Source: Anaerolineae bacterium
Lineage (GTDB): Bacteria > Chloroflexota > Anaerolineae > Aggregatilineales > Phototrophicaceae
Length of the DNA: 42,524 nucleotides
NCBI GenBank assembly: GCA_022826865.1
Contig: JAJDUC010000002.1
Span: forward strand, 1-42,524
Direction: 5' to 3'
Shown: positions 15,980 to 24,429 of the stretch, one piece after another
Numbering within the stretch: the first letter of the stretch is position 1
How the letters are laid out: every line of letters starts with the position of its first letter
Program-made: the position numbers and the translations under genes
Notes under the pieces: generated by a model
Told to the model about the DNA's origin: nothing
Database searches by the model: none
Seen by the model: the letters and a program-made list of their open reading frames with translations, nothing else

Positions 15980-17176
15980 TTAATCCGCTCCAAGTCCATT
16001 GATGACGCTTCCTAGTGTGGAGATCGCGGACTTTAATGTGGCTTCGTCTGCTCTTGTGAAATTCAGGCGCATGGTCGGCAGCCCGTGACTGGGATCGATA
16101 TAAAAGTATTTTCCGGGCACAAAAGCTACGCTCCGCTCGACCGCCTTCCAATAGAGGTCTTCGGCATCGACGCCGTCGGGACCTTCAACCCAAATGAACA
16201 TGCCGCCTTCAGGTTTCGTCCAGTGGTAGTCGGCCGGCAAGTGCTCGTCCATCGCCGCCAGCATCGCTTCTTGCCGCGGACGATACAATTCGATGATCTT
16301 GGGCAACTGGCGATCGATGTAACCGCCGGCGATGTACTCGGTCGCCAAGGCTTGGGCATACGTGTTGCTGTGCAGGTCGGCGCCTTGCTTGGCAGTGTAA
16401 AGCCATTCATGGATGAGCGGCGGCGCCAATGAAAAGCCGAGCCTCAGCCCCGGCGCGAAGATCTTCGAAACTGTGCTGACGTAAACCGTGTTCTCGGGCG
16501 CAAAAGTGTAAAGAGCGGGCAGGGCTTCGCCGCGAAAACGCAGGTCGCTGTAGGGATCGTCTTCAACGACCAGGCTGTTGCGCTTTCGAATGATCTCGGC
16601 AATTTGCCGGCGCCGCTCAACGCTCAGGCTGCGTCCGGTTGGATTCTGAAATGTTGGCGCCAGGTAGACAAACTTGACTGGATGCTCCTCAAGCGCCCGG
16701 TCCAGGGCCTCGGGTACGATCCCGCCGTCGTCTGTTTCGATGCTGATATAGTTCGGCTGGTATGCGCTGAAAGCGGAAATAGCGCCGAGGTAACTGGGGG
16801 ATTCCAGCGCGATAATGTCGCCCGGCGTGATTAGGATCTTGCCCAGCGTATCCAGAACGCTCTGTGAACCATTAAAGACCAGCAGTTGTTCCGCGCTGCA
16901 TTTGATGCCCTTCTTCTTCAGGAACCCGGCCAGCGCTTCCCGGAAGGGCGTGAATCCTTCCGTCAAGTCGTACTGCAAGGCGCGGGCGCCAAAACGATCG
17001 AGCACCGTCTCATTAATTCGATAAAGTTCCTCTATGGGAAAGGACTCGGGCGCCGGGATTCCCCCTGCCAATGAAATCATGCCCGGTCTGGATACCACAT
17101 TCAGGATCTCGCGGATCCGATTGCGGCGCATGCTGGCGGTGCGCTGGCTGAGCAACCCGTCAAGCTCGTTTGTCAT
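15980..17176 (-). CDS. PLP-dependent aminotransferase, class I/II (2-aminoadipate aminotransferase-like)
   Basis: A cytosolic pyridoxal-phosphate enzyme of the LysN/MocR-like aminotransferase group, 398 residues. Visible features are ISLAGGIPAPESFP near the N-terminus, LQYDLTEGFTPFREALA, the substrate/PLP loop FQNPTGRSLSVERR, VEDDPYSDLRF, and the PLP-binding lysine in STVSKIFAPGLRLGF. No helix-turn-helix domain precedes it, so it is not a MocR regulator. The substrate may be aminoadipate, an aromatic or a branched-chain amino acid; lysine-pathway genes are absent nearby. The ATG at 17176 is preceded by GGGGAG and chosen over 17233, which lies inside the sigma-factor terminator. The MFS gene follows 32 nt after the stop. 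Confidence 0.9.
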   Translation of the reverse strand: MTNELDGLLSQRTASMRRNRIREILNVVSRPGMISLAGGIPAPESFPIEELYRINETVLDRFGARALQYDLTEGFTPFREALAGFLKKKGIKCSAEQLLVFNGSQSVLDTLGKILITPGDIIALESPSYLGAISAFSAYQPNYISIETDDGGIVPEALDRALEEHPVKFVYLAPTFQNPTGRSLSVERRRQIAEIIRKRNSLVVEDDPYSDLRFRGEALPALYTFAPENTVYVSTVSKIFAPGLRLGFSLAPPLIHEWLYTAKQGADLHSNTYAQALATEYIAGGYIDRQLPKIIELYRPRQEAMLAAMDEHLPADYHWTKPEGGMFIWVEGPDGVDAEDLYWKAVERSVAFVPGKYFYIDPSHGLPTMRLNFTRADEATLKSAISTLGSVINGLGAD

Positions 17177-17196
17177 AGTCTCCCCGCGGCTCAAAC

Positions 17197-17230
17197 AAAA
17201 AAAGCCGACCATCCTGTGGACTGGTCCGCT
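17197..17230 (-). terminator. Intrinsic terminator after the sigma factor gene
   Basis: On the minus strand the stem GACCA/TGGTC (17207-17211 with 17222-17226) is extended inside by TCC/GGA and outside by AGC/GCT across one mismatch. It is followed by seven T (plus-strand A run at 17197-17203). It lies about 30 nt after the sigma gene's stop and separates it from the aminotransferase gene. Confidence 0.75.
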
Positions 17231-17257
17231 CACGACGATCGCGAACTAGATCTTAAA

Positions 17258-18427
17258 CTATGCGAGGTAATCGCGCAAATTGTGCGCCAACTGCGGGTGA
17301 CGCAAGCGACGCAAGGCTTCTTTCTCCAGTTGCCTGATGCGCTCCCGGCTTAATCCAAACTTGTTGGCAATTTCTTCCAAGGTGTGCGGCTCGCCGCCGC
17401 CCAAGCCAAAGCGCAAGCGCAAGATATGGCTCTGCCGCGGCGTCAATTCAGCCAGGACCTCTTCAATCGTTTCTTCGAGCAGGTTCTGCGTGGCGGAATC
17501 GACCGGGCTGATAGTCTCTTGATCTTCAATGAAGTCGCCAAATTCGCTGTCGCCATCATCGCCCACCGGTCGCTCCAGCGCGATCGCATGTTGGCTGGCA
17601 TCCATCATGGCGCGAACGGCGTCGGCCGCCACTTCCATCGTCGTCGCGATTTCTTCCGCTGTCGGCCGCCTCCCAAGCGTTTGTTCCAGGTCTTGCGCGG
17701 CGCGGTACATCTGGCGGATGCGTTCCGTCATGTGCAAGGGAATACGAATCGTTCGCGTCTTCTGCGCCAAAGCGCGCGTAATAGCTTGCCTTATCCACCA
17801 TGTGGCGTAGGTGCTAAATCGGTTGCCGCGTGAATAATCGTATTTGTCAACCGCCCGCATCAGGCCGACATTGCCCTCTTGAATCAGATCAGGAAAGGGC
17901 AGGCCCTGGCCCATGTAGCGTTTGGCGATGCTGACAACCAGCCTGGTATTAGCCCTTCCCAAATGCTCCCGCGCGCATTGGCCGTCCAGCGTGAGCCGGC
18001 GCAGGTGGCGCCGCCAACGGTCGCTCTTTTGCAGAACGTCCGGGCTCTCCAGACGAATCCGGGCTTTGAAGCCGCGTTCAATCCGCTTGGCGAGTTCGAT
18101 TTCGTCGTTCGCGCTTAGAAGGGGCTCCTGCGCCATCTGGCGAAAATAAAGTCCGACGGGGTCGTCGGACGAAATGGCGCTGATGTCGGCTACGATCCTG
18201 TTTTGCAGGAATTCGCGGCTTTCAAACTCTTGCTCGATGATTTCTGTGGCGTTTTTGTTTTCGGCGCGGTCAGTGTCCCTGCGAAGCTCGATACCGAGTT
18301 CTTCCAACTCGAAGAGCAGGTTGCGCAGGGCTACCCGGTCTTCACCATCGTCATCGAGCGCTTCCACAATTTGTTCATAAGTGACGTAACCACGTTTGTC
18401 AGCAAGTTCAATCAGTGATTGAATCAC
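17258..18427 (-). CDS. rpoD: Primary RNA polymerase sigma factor (sigma-70, RpoD/SigA type)
   Basis: Sigma-70 of 389 residues directing RNA polymerase to promoters. An N-terminal region 1.1-like segment is present (LIELADKRGYVTYEQIVEAL). Region 1.2 begins DPVGLYFRQMAQEPLLS. Region 2 holds RLVVSIAKRYMGQGLPFPDL and RFSTYATWWIRQAITRAL. Region 3 holds HMTERIRQMYRAAQDLEQ, and region 4 ends with the -35-binding helix-turn-helix TLEEIANKFGLSRERIRQLE. Presence of 1.1-like and full regions 2-4 fits the housekeeping factor, though a group 2 paralog is possible. The GTG start at 18427 has AAAGG 8 nt upstream. Confidence 0.92.
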   Translation of the reverse strand: MIQSLIELADKRGYVTYEQIVEALDDDGEDRVALRNLLFELEELGIELRRDTDRAENKNATEIIEQEFESREFLQNRIVADISAISSDDPVGLYFRQMAQEPLLSANDEIELAKRIERGFKARIRLESPDVLQKSDRWRRHLRRLTLDGQCAREHLGRANTRLVVSIAKRYMGQGLPFPDLIQEGNVGLMRAVDKYDYSRGNRFSTYATWWIRQAITRALAQKTRTIRIPLHMTERIRQMYRAAQDLEQTLGRRPTAEEIATTMEVAADAVRAMMDASQHAIALERPVGDDGDSEFGDFIEDQETISPVDSATQNLLEETIEEVLAELTPRQSHILRLRFGLGGGEPHTLEEIANKFGLSRERIRQLEKEALRRLRHPQLAHNLRDYLA

Positions 18428-18716
18428 GATGAATCCTTTACTTGCTTGGCCAATAAGACTAATTTCTATATTTGGTCACAGCGCGCGAGGTTCTTGTGAA
18501 TTCTATTTTGAGCGAAATCGCGCGCCTATGTCAACTGACAAAATCTCACAAAAATATGTTAGCTTGCAGGGTAATTTTTGACACAAATTCCTTACTAACA
18601 CTTGCTGCAGCCCCAGCAATAACCGGTCGCGCTTCGCAAACGCGCGGGCTCTTACAACTATAATGCGCAGGCCCTCGCCCATGTCGGGGCGGGCGCGGAC
18701 GGGCGCCGGTCTGCGG
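18428..18716. other. Gene-free stretch upstream of the sigma factor
   Basis: About 290 bp without a convincing gene, AT-rich for this window. On the minus strand a perfect -35 TTGACA (plus 18529-18534) lies about 100 bp before the sigma gene start, but the hexamer 17 bp on (TCAAAA, plus 18506-18511) is a weak -10. A TAGAAT at plus 18500-18505 is better in sequence but 23 bp away. The sigma gene promoter is therefore probably here but not pinned down. Downstream of the 450-residue membrane protein gene's stop no strong terminator was seen. Confidence 0.35.
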
Positions 18717-20069
18717 TCAGCGTCTCAGGATGCGGTTTACGATGCCAAACCAGAATGGCGCGCCTTGCGCTGCGGCGATCACGGTTGCCGCTATGCCGAG
18801 CGCCTTAATTGCCAGCAAGCCGAGCCAACCGTCGGGATTGTTGTCCGGGATATAATTCCACAGGTTGTTGAGGTCGGCGTGGGCGAAATGCGTTTGGGGG
18901 AGGTCTTCCAGATTAGTTATGGACCAGCCGATGGGCAGGCTTAGGTCCTGTAGATCCTGCAATTGATACGCGATCGCGGCGCCCGAATCAATCGCTCCTT
19001 CGATGCTGCTTTCGGTCTCCGCCTGGCTGGCGCGGAATTCCGCGCCGCCCGCCTTGGCGTCGTCCAGTTGCGTCTGCAGTTCGCCGCTTTGCACCGTCAA
19101 GTTGAGTTCGCTGCTGAGTTGTTCCCGCCTCGCCGGATCGTCCCAGAGCGACTGCGCGATATTCAAGGCATCAACATTAAGGCCCAAGGCGATGACCAAT
19201 GCCACGACAACTGACAGTCGTTTCATCTTGGTCGCATATTGGGCGCTGGCTCGCTGCATCGTGTTGTTAAACCAGGCCTCAAGGTTGCCGCGCGCCGCAT
19301 CCATGTTCTCGGCATTGGACATGACAGTTGCCAGCGCGCCGCGCAGGTTCGGGCTGTCGATCTGTCTGATGCCGGCCATCAGCGCCACGTTTGTGCTCGG
19401 CTGTGAGCCCAATAGGCTGATCTCCTCGTCAATCTGGTTCATGATGTCCATTAGGGCGCCCCGATGACGCTGGTCTTGCACGTAAGGAATCGCGCGGCGC
19501 AATTCCTTCATGCCTTGTCCGGTGCCCACGACGCGGTTCAGCATGACCCTCAGGCCGCGGCGTTCCGGCCCGGCGGGCATGCCGTCGATCACATTAAAGA
19601 ATGCGCCAAACAATTGCTGATCCGATTCCGCTTTGATGGTATTGAGCAGGACATCGACGAAAGTAGACGGCTCAAGCCAATCGACATTGCCGATGGAACT
19701 GCCGGCGATTGCGGAGGCCTCCGCCCGGGTGATGCGCTGGCTCGGCGCGACCGGCGCTGCCTTGACAAGCTGTATTAAGGGATGGGTATAAACCTTGGCC
19801 TGAATGACCGGGTCTTCAATGATTTGGTTTAACGATTGGCGGAGGTGTTTTGCGCGCAGTTTGCTCGCTTTGGCTATCAGCGCGTTGACCTCGGTCACCA
19901 ATATGCTGAGCAGAAGAAAGACGAATATGAGGCCGGCAGTTACTTGAATAATCGCAGCCAAGCCCGCTCCTTTCCAGCCCGGCGAAGCTCCATTTGAAAT
20001 CGATTCCACGCTGAAATTAGTATAGTCGAAGCCCTTGCTACCGCAAGCTACAAGGCCTGTCAGGAGCAT
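18717..20069 (-). CDS. Conserved membrane protein of unknown function
   Basis: About 450 residues. There is an N-terminal membrane helix (AAIIQVTAGLIFVFLLLSILV) followed by TEVNALIAKASKLRAKHLR. A long soluble helical middle follows. Two further helices lie near KMKRLSVVVALVIALGLNVD and near the end, the last with AAQGAPFWFGIVNRILRR. The set TEVNxLIA, LNVDxLxIAxxLWxDPxxR and GAPFWF...N is shared by an uncharacterised protein family found widely in bacteria, in my recollection; no function is known to me. The start is uncertain: the ATG at 20069 has a poorly spaced GGAG, and a GTG about 20 codons on (VESISNGAS) would also work. LVAC near the start resembles a lipobox but is probably chance. Confidence 0.75.
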   Translation of the reverse strand: MLLTGLVACGSKGFDYTNFSVESISNGASPGWKGAGLAAIIQVTAGLIFVFLLLSILVTEVNALIAKASKLRAKHLRQSLNQIIEDPVIQAKVYTHPLIQLVKAAPVAPSQRITRAEASAIAGSSIGNVDWLEPSTFVDVLLNTIKAESDQQLFGAFFNVIDGMPAGPERRGLRVMLNRVVGTGQGMKELRRAIPYVQDQRHRGALMDIMNQIDEEISLLGSQPSTNVALMAGIRQIDSPNLRGALATVMSNAENMDAARGNLEAWFNNTMQRASAQYATKMKRLSVVVALVIALGLNVDALNIAQSLWDDPARREQLSSELNLTVQSGELQTQLDDAKAGGAEFRASQAETESSIEGAIDSGAAIAYQLQDLQDLSLPIGWSITNLEDLPQTHFAHADLNNLWNYIPDNNPDGWLGLLAIKALGIAATVIAAAQGAPFWFGIVNRILRR

Positions 20070-20154
20070 GCTCCGGGCGCGGATTGCAGTAATCCCATTA
20101 AGATTGGACGGAAAACCGAGATGTTTAGCGCGCTGCGCCCACAGCGGCCTATTC

Positions 20155-20778
20155 TCACAAGTGAATGCTGGCTGGCAGCGCAGTCGGCGTGTCGCTTGGC
20201 GTGGGGGATGGCCGGCTGAGATCCACTGTCGGGCGGCTCGGGCCCTTGGTTGGCCGGGCGGTGCGCACGATCATTTTCGTGGCTGTTGGGGTAGGAGTCG
20301 GTGTCAGAGTCACGGTGGGTGTCTCGGTCGGGTGGAGAGCGCGGACGATTGCCTGATGCATAAAGACGCGGTCAATGCGGCGGGTGAGCGCGTTGCGGTC
20401 TATGAGATACCAATCGGAGTCCGGCAGTTTGGTGATTACACAGACTGTTTCGCCTTCCTTTAGGGCATCAACGATTCGGCTGTTGGTCGATGGTTCCGCC
20501 CGGACGATGGCTTCACGGACGATGACGCCGAATTCCTGGCAAGGCGGCACGGGTGTAAAGCTGGGAAGGGGAGTGGGCGCGCTGACTTCCAGTTCATGTA
20601 TGCGTACTGCGGTGGCCGTATCTTGCACAATTGCCTGACGGGTTGATTCGACAACACTGGCGCCGCTGGCCATGAAATTGCGCAAGCCTACCCACAGATA
20701 ATAGATGCCAAATACAATGGCGATGCCAAGCAGAATGACAAACCAAGAAGGCGGTCCGGACCGCTGTCCGTAACGCAT
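20155..20778 (-). CDS. SH3-like domain membrane-anchored protein with Pro/Thr linker
   Basis: About 207 residues. A short cytosolic start (MRYGQRSGPPSW) is followed by one membrane helix (FVILLGIAIVFGIYYLWVGL) and an outside part. That part holds a bacterial SH3-like fold: VREAIVRAEPSTNSRIVDAL, GETVCVITKLPDSDWYLI. It ends in a Pro/Thr/Ser-rich tail (TETPTVTLTPTPTPTATK onward), likely cell-wall or surface spacer. The ATG at 20778 has AGAGG 6 nt upstream and is preferred over 20808 or 20961; the latter would overlap the divergent modA gene. Ligand unknown; such domains often bind wall polymers. Confidence 0.75.
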   Translation of the reverse strand: MRYGQRSGPPSWFVILLGIAIVFGIYYLWVGLRNFMASGASVVESTRQAIVQDTATAVRIHELEVSAPTPLPSFTPVPPCQEFGVIVREAIVRAEPSTNSRIVDALKEGETVCVITKLPDSDWYLIDRNALTRRIDRVFMHQAIVRALHPTETPTVTLTPTPTPTATKMIVRTARPTKGPSRPTVDLSRPSPTPSDTPTALPASIHL

Positions 20779-20947
20779 AAGACCTCTCAAGCCTCGTATA
20801 TTGAACATAGTGGAATTGAGGCCAGATTCAAGTGACCGTTGAGTAAGCGTGGGACGAGCGCAGGTCGGACGTAGGCAGTTCAGCTCTTCTTGCAGGCGGC
20901 GCAGCGCAATTGCTGGCGGGGCGCTTGAATTCTGCGGCTCATGACCT

Positions 20948-21880
20948 ATGATGTTGTCCATGGTTTCGCCAACAATGTCGCGCCTCCAACGCTCCGTTTA
21001 TTTGCTATTGAGCTTTATTGTCGTTCTGGGCCCGGCCCGGGCGCAGGATGGCGGCGCGCAAGAGCTTACGATTTACGCGGCAACATCCTTGACTAATGTC
21101 TTCGAAGACATGCGCGCTGCCTTTCTTGAAGTTCACGAGACGGTCGAAATCCATTTGAACTTTGCCAGCTCGTCAACTCTGGCCGCTCAACTTCTGCAAG
21201 GTGCGCCGGCTGATGTCTTTGCCAGCGCCAACGAATTGCAGATGCAGAATGTCGTGGAGGGCGATCGCATTGACGCGGAAACCGTCCAGGTATTCGCGCA
21301 TAATCAACTGCTGTTGATCGCGCCAGTTGACAACCCGGCCGGGGTAGACGGCATTGCCAGCCTGGCGGAGGAATCCATCCTGCTGGTGCTTGCCGCGCCC
21401 GGAACGCCCATACGCGCCTACAGCGATGCTATGCTCCTGTCTCACAATGGGCAGCTCGGTGAAGACTTCAGCGAACGCGCGCTGCGCAACCTGGCGTCTG
21501 AGGAGAGCAATGTGCGGCAGGTTGTCGCGCGGGTGGCATTGGGGGAAGCCGATGCCGGCATTGTGTATCAGTCTGACGTCACCGGCGCCGTTCAGCCAAA
21601 GCTGCTACAGTTTCCTATTGCGCAGAGGCATAATCAACTGGCTTCTTATCCGATTGCGCCGCTCAAAGATTCGCCGCGGATGCGCCTGGCCGCAGAATTT
21701 ATCGAGTTTGTATTTTCGCCTGCAGCGCGTGAAATTCTCGCTGATAACGGATTCTGTCCGCCTGCTATACTAGAGGATGCCTTGCCAAGCGATGTCAGGC
21801 TGGAGCCGACAGTTGTTGCCGCGGATGCGCCCGAAGCAGAATCAAACCCCTGCCTTGCGCCGCCAGCCCCAAGCGGATAG
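20948..21880 (+). CDS. modA: Molybdate ABC transporter substrate-binding protein
   Basis: Extracytoplasmic molybdate/tungstate-binding protein, 310 residues. An N-terminal signal peptide (YLLLSFIVVLGPARA, cut probably before QDGG) is followed by the ModA pattern LTIYAATSLTNVFEDMRAAF, then NFASSSTLAAQLLQGAPADVFASAN, with Ser residues that bind the oxyanion. Later come VARVALGEADAGIVYQSDV and FIEFVFSPAAREILADNGF. The true start may be the ATG at 20975 (MSRLQRSVYLLL). The tail of about 30 residues after the domain is unusual and overlaps the modB reading frame. No modC follows modB. Confidence 0.93.
   Translation: MMLSMVSPTMSRLQRSVYLLLSFIVVLGPARAQDGGAQELTIYAATSLTNVFEDMRAAFLEVHETVEIHLNFASSSTLAAQLLQGAPADVFASANELQMQNVVEGDRIDAETVQVFAHNQLLLIAPVDNPAGVDGIASLAEESILLVLAAPGTPIRAYSDAMLLSHNGQLGEDFSERALRNLASEESNVRQVVARVALGEADAGIVYQSDVTGAVQPKLLQFPIAQRHNQLASYPIAPLKDSPRMRLAAEFIEFVFSPAAREILADNGFCPPAILEDALPSDVRLEPTVVAADAPEAESNPCLAPPAPSG
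21763..21771 (+). promoter_or_regulatory. Possible internal extended -10 TGCTATACT before modB
   Basis: This extended -10 lies inside the 3' end of modA. Transcription from it would begin about 21778, after the ATG at 21777, so it would favour the modB start at 21825. It may be chance within coding sequence. Confidence 0.25.
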
Positions 21881-22658
21881 GTTTCTGATATTTGGCGTCA
21901 GCGCATTTGCCTTTCTGCTGCTGGCTACGCCGATATTTGTGCTGATTGGCAGCGGGCTGCGGTCGCGCGCTTGGGAAGGCTTGCCGGATTCCTCGACGAT
22001 CTTGGCGGCGGCCCTGCTCAGTTTCGCATCGACGCTGGCGGTCGTCTGCCTGGCAGCCGCCTTGGGCACGCCCCTGGCTTATGTGCTATCGCGCTACGAA
22101 TTTCGCGGGAAACGCCTCATCAGCTTGTTCATCGAATTGCCAATTGTTATGCCGCCGGCGGTCGCTGGCCTGGCGCTGCTGCTCACCTTCGGCCGGCGCG
22201 GCGCAGTCGGCGCATGGCTCGCCGAGGCGGGTATTATCATTCCATTTTCCATCCTGGCGGTGGTTATCGCGCAATTCTTCATTTCCGCGCCCTTTTATAT
22301 TCGTTCGGCGCAGGTGGGCTTTTCAGGGATATCGCCGGAGATCGAGGACGCGGCGCGCGTCGATGGCGCTTTCGGTTGGCTGATGTTCTGGTATATCACG
22401 CTGCCGATTGCCTGGCGCGCGCTGGTTTCCGGCATGATCTTGACTTGGGCGCGCGCCCTGGGGGAATTCGGCGCGACTATCCTGTTCGCCGGCAATTTGC
22501 AGGGAAAAACGCAGACGATGCCCTTGCTTGTCTACAGCGTCTTTGAACGAGATATAAACGCGGCAATCTGGACCGGGGTCATTCTTATTGTACTGGCGCT
22601 TTGCGCCTTGTTTATGTCGCAGTGGTTCGCCCGCGCGCAGGACCGTTTAACCCGCTAA
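21777..22658 (+). CDS. modB: Molybdate ABC transporter permease
   Basis: Integral membrane permease of the molybdate importer, about five to six helices in 277-293 residues. Diagnostic parts are TPLAYVLSRYEFRGKRLI, IELPIVMPPAVAGLALLL, and the ATPase-docking EAA loop EDAARVDGAFGWLMFWYITLP, followed by ARALGEFGATILFAGN. It overlaps the end of modA by up to 104 nt. The start is uncertain between the ATG at 21777 (AGAGG adjacent) and the ATG at 21825 (MRPKQNQT); the latter begins closer to the first helix. It needs an ATPase (ModC), which is not the next gene; the next is an arsenate reductase. Confidence 0.92.
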   Translation: MPCQAMSGWSRQLLPRMRPKQNQTPALRRQPQADRFLIFGVSAFAFLLLATPIFVLIGSGLRSRAWEGLPDSSTILAAALLSFASTLAVVCLAAALGTPLAYVLSRYEFRGKRLISLFIELPIVMPPAVAGLALLLTFGRRGAVGAWLAEAGIIIPFSILAVVIAQFFISAPFYIRSAQVGFSGISPEIEDAARVDGAFGWLMFWYITLPIAWRALVSGMILTWARALGEFGATILFAGNLQGKTQTMPLLVYSVFERDINAAIWTGVILIVLALCALFMSQWFARAQDRLTR

Positions 22659-22706
22659 AGGCGACCCGGCGCGGACAGGTTTGCGCGATATATTGGAAGC
22701 GTTGAA

Positions 22707-23129
22707 ATGAACGAACAGCTACGAGTTCTCATCCTTTGCACAGCCAATTCAGCGCGCTCGCAAATGGCCGAAGGACTTCTGCGCCATCTCGCCGGCGACA
22801 GAGTGTCGGCCTGCAGCGCGGGCGCCAAGCCGACGCAGGTGAATCCTTTCGCGATTGCAGCTATGCGTGCGCGCGGCATCGATATCGGCGGCCATTCGTC
22901 GGATCATCTGAGCCATTATCTCGAATGCCAGTTTGACTACGTCATTACGGTCTGCGACAACGCGGCTGAAACCTGCCCGCTGTTTCCCGGTCCCGCCCGG
23001 CGCATCCATTGGAGTTTTCCGGATCCGGCCGCGGTCGCGGGCGACGAGGATGCCATTCTGCATGCGTTCGTTCGCGTGCGGGACGGTCTTGAAGAAAAGA
23101 TCAGCGCCTGGCTTACAGCCTTGAGTTAG
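22707..23129 (+). CDS. arsC: Arsenate reductase, low-molecular-weight phosphatase fold, thioredoxin-coupled type
   Basis: Reduces arsenate to arsenite in the cytosol, 140 residues. The P-loop CX5R is C11-TANSA-R17. The two relay cysteines are C83 and C90 in TVCDNAAETCPLFPG, as in Staphylococcus/Bacillus ArsC. The usual second Cys in the loop (CTGNSCR) is Ala here, which is also seen in other members. The C-terminal WSFPDPAAVAGDE is typical. It is 48 nt downstream of modB on the same strand and not next to other ars genes. A protein-tyrosine phosphatase role is less likely given the relay Cys pair. The stop overlaps the convergent TPR gene by 4 nt (TTAG). Confidence 0.88.
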   Translation: MNEQLRVLILCTANSARSQMAEGLLRHLAGDRVSACSAGAKPTQVNPFAIAAMRARGIDIGGHSSDHLSHYLECQFDYVITVCDNAAETCPLFPGPARRIHWSFPDPAAVAGDEDAILHAFVRVRDGLEEKISAWLTALS

Positions 23130-24268
23130 CGCTGCGCCAGTTGCTGTCGCAGGGCGTCGCTCGATTGCCGGGCGTCGACAAAGGACGGGCTAAGATTCAG
23201 CGCCTGCTGGAAGTCTTCCAGCGCCTCAGCCAGCAGGCCCAGACGCTGTCTTGCCAATCCGCGATTGTAGAATGATTCATAGCGGGCCGCGTCCAATTCT
23301 ACAGCCCGTTCAAAATTCGACAGGGCGGCATCGTAATCCTGCAGTCGATAACAGGCCGTGCCACGCAGATTAAACAGCTCCGGTTGATCGGGCTCATGCT
23401 GCAGGGCCGATGAACAGTCGGCGCGCATGGACGTCCAATCGCCAAGGCGCGCATGCGTCAATGCGCGTATGCGATAGGCCTCGCCCCGCTTTGGATCGAG
23501 CCGCAAGGCCGTGGTCAGATCATTGACGGCCTTGTCCAGTTCCTCACGCGCATGATAGAGCGCGCTGCCGCGGCTGAAATAGGCCAGGGCGGAATCGGGA
23601 CGTTGGCGGATGATGGCGCTGTAGGTAGAGATCGCCTCGCTGTAGTCCCGCCGCATCATCTGCTCTTTGCCCAGGTCATATAAGCTCTTGACCTGCCCGC
23701 TGCCTTCAGAAGGCGCCGTGGTTTGCGACATCGCCTCCAGTCGTTCAATGAGCGCCCAGAGCGTGCCGGGAAAGGGTGTAAGGCTGGCCAGGTCGGGTAC
23801 GCCCAGTGCGCTGGATTCGCCTGTGATTTCGTCGAGAGGCGGAGGAAAGTTTCCGGTTAAGACCTGTTCTTCAAGTACCAGCGGCTTGCCCTGCGCGTCA
23901 ATAACCATGCGAACATAGCATGTCTCGTCCAGCCTGTCGGTCGCCGGACGCCGCTCCACACCCGTTTTGAAACGGAAGGGCGCCCGCAGCTGCATGCCAT
24001 AGCCGCCGCCTCGAATTGTCAGTTCCGCGCCGGTGAGGGTAATGTGTATATTTTCTGGCTCGGCCTTGCTTCGTGTCAGAAGCAACAGGACAAGGGCAAA
24101 TCCGGCAGCAGCGGCGGCAAGCAGGGTGGGCGACTGCGCCAGCAACCCGGCCGCGCCTAGAAGCAGCAAGGCGATTGAAACGGGGATGATCCGCCGGTTG
24201 GGGCGGCGCCCCTGCACGGAGCGAAAGTACCCGTCTACCGGAACCCGAAGCAAGTCTTCCCGCCGCAT
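23126..24268 (-). CDS. TPR-repeat protein with two N-terminal membrane helices
   Basis: About 380 residues. Two hydrophobic helices lie near residues 29-65 (IIPVSIALLLLGAAGLLA; LLAAAAAGFALVLLLL). A beta-rich section follows (ENIHITLTGAELTIRGGGYG). From about residue 200 there are roughly five to six tetratricopeptide repeats, for example MMRRDYSEAISTYSAIIRQ, AYFSRGSALYHAREELDKAV, LFNLRGTACYRLQDYDAALS and FYNRGLARQRLGLLAEALED. It is likely a membrane-tethered scaffold; partners are unknown. An in-frame TTG at 24274 is two codons upstream of the chosen ATG. It is convergent with arsC, with overlapping stops. Confidence 0.8.
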   Translation of the reverse strand: MRREDLLRVPVDGYFRSVQGRRPNRRIIPVSIALLLLGAAGLLAQSPTLLAAAAAGFALVLLLLTRSKAEPENIHITLTGAELTIRGGGYGMQLRAPFRFKTGVERRPATDRLDETCYVRMVIDAQGKPLVLEEQVLTGNFPPPLDEITGESSALGVPDLASLTPFPGTLWALIERLEAMSQTTAPSEGSGQVKSLYDLGKEQMMRRDYSEAISTYSAIIRQRPDSALAYFSRGSALYHAREELDKAVNDLTTALRLDPKRGEAYRIRALTHARLGDWTSMRADCSSALQHEPDQPELFNLRGTACYRLQDYDAALSNFERAVELDAARYESFYNRGLARQRLGLLAEALEDFQQALNLSPSFVDARQSSDALRQQLAQR

Positions 24269-24381
24269 CGCCAACGCTCATCCAAATCTACTGCATCAAT
24301 TGTAAACCAACGTCGAGGGCGGTACAACGCAGTATCAGCCTCCGTCGCCAGGAATGATTCCGCACAGGCCTGCAAGCAAAC

Positions 24382-24404
24382 GAGGCAGCCCAATGGACTG
24401 CCTC
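24382..24404 (-). terminator. Stem-loop after icd, probable terminator
   Basis: GAGGCAG (24382-24388) pairs with CTGCCTC (24398-24404) around a nine-base loop, 26 nt after the icd stop. The following bases on the minus strand (GTTTGCTTGC) are only partly T-rich, so it may be a weak intrinsic terminator or an RNA-stabilising end. Confidence 0.5.
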
Positions 24405-24429
24405 GCCGGGATTGAACGGCGAATGGAGC

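Noticed and set aside
20010..20069. Lipoprotein signal (LVAC) in the 450-residue membrane protein
   Set aside because: The hydrophobic stretch before it is too short, and a real membrane helix begins only after residue 35.
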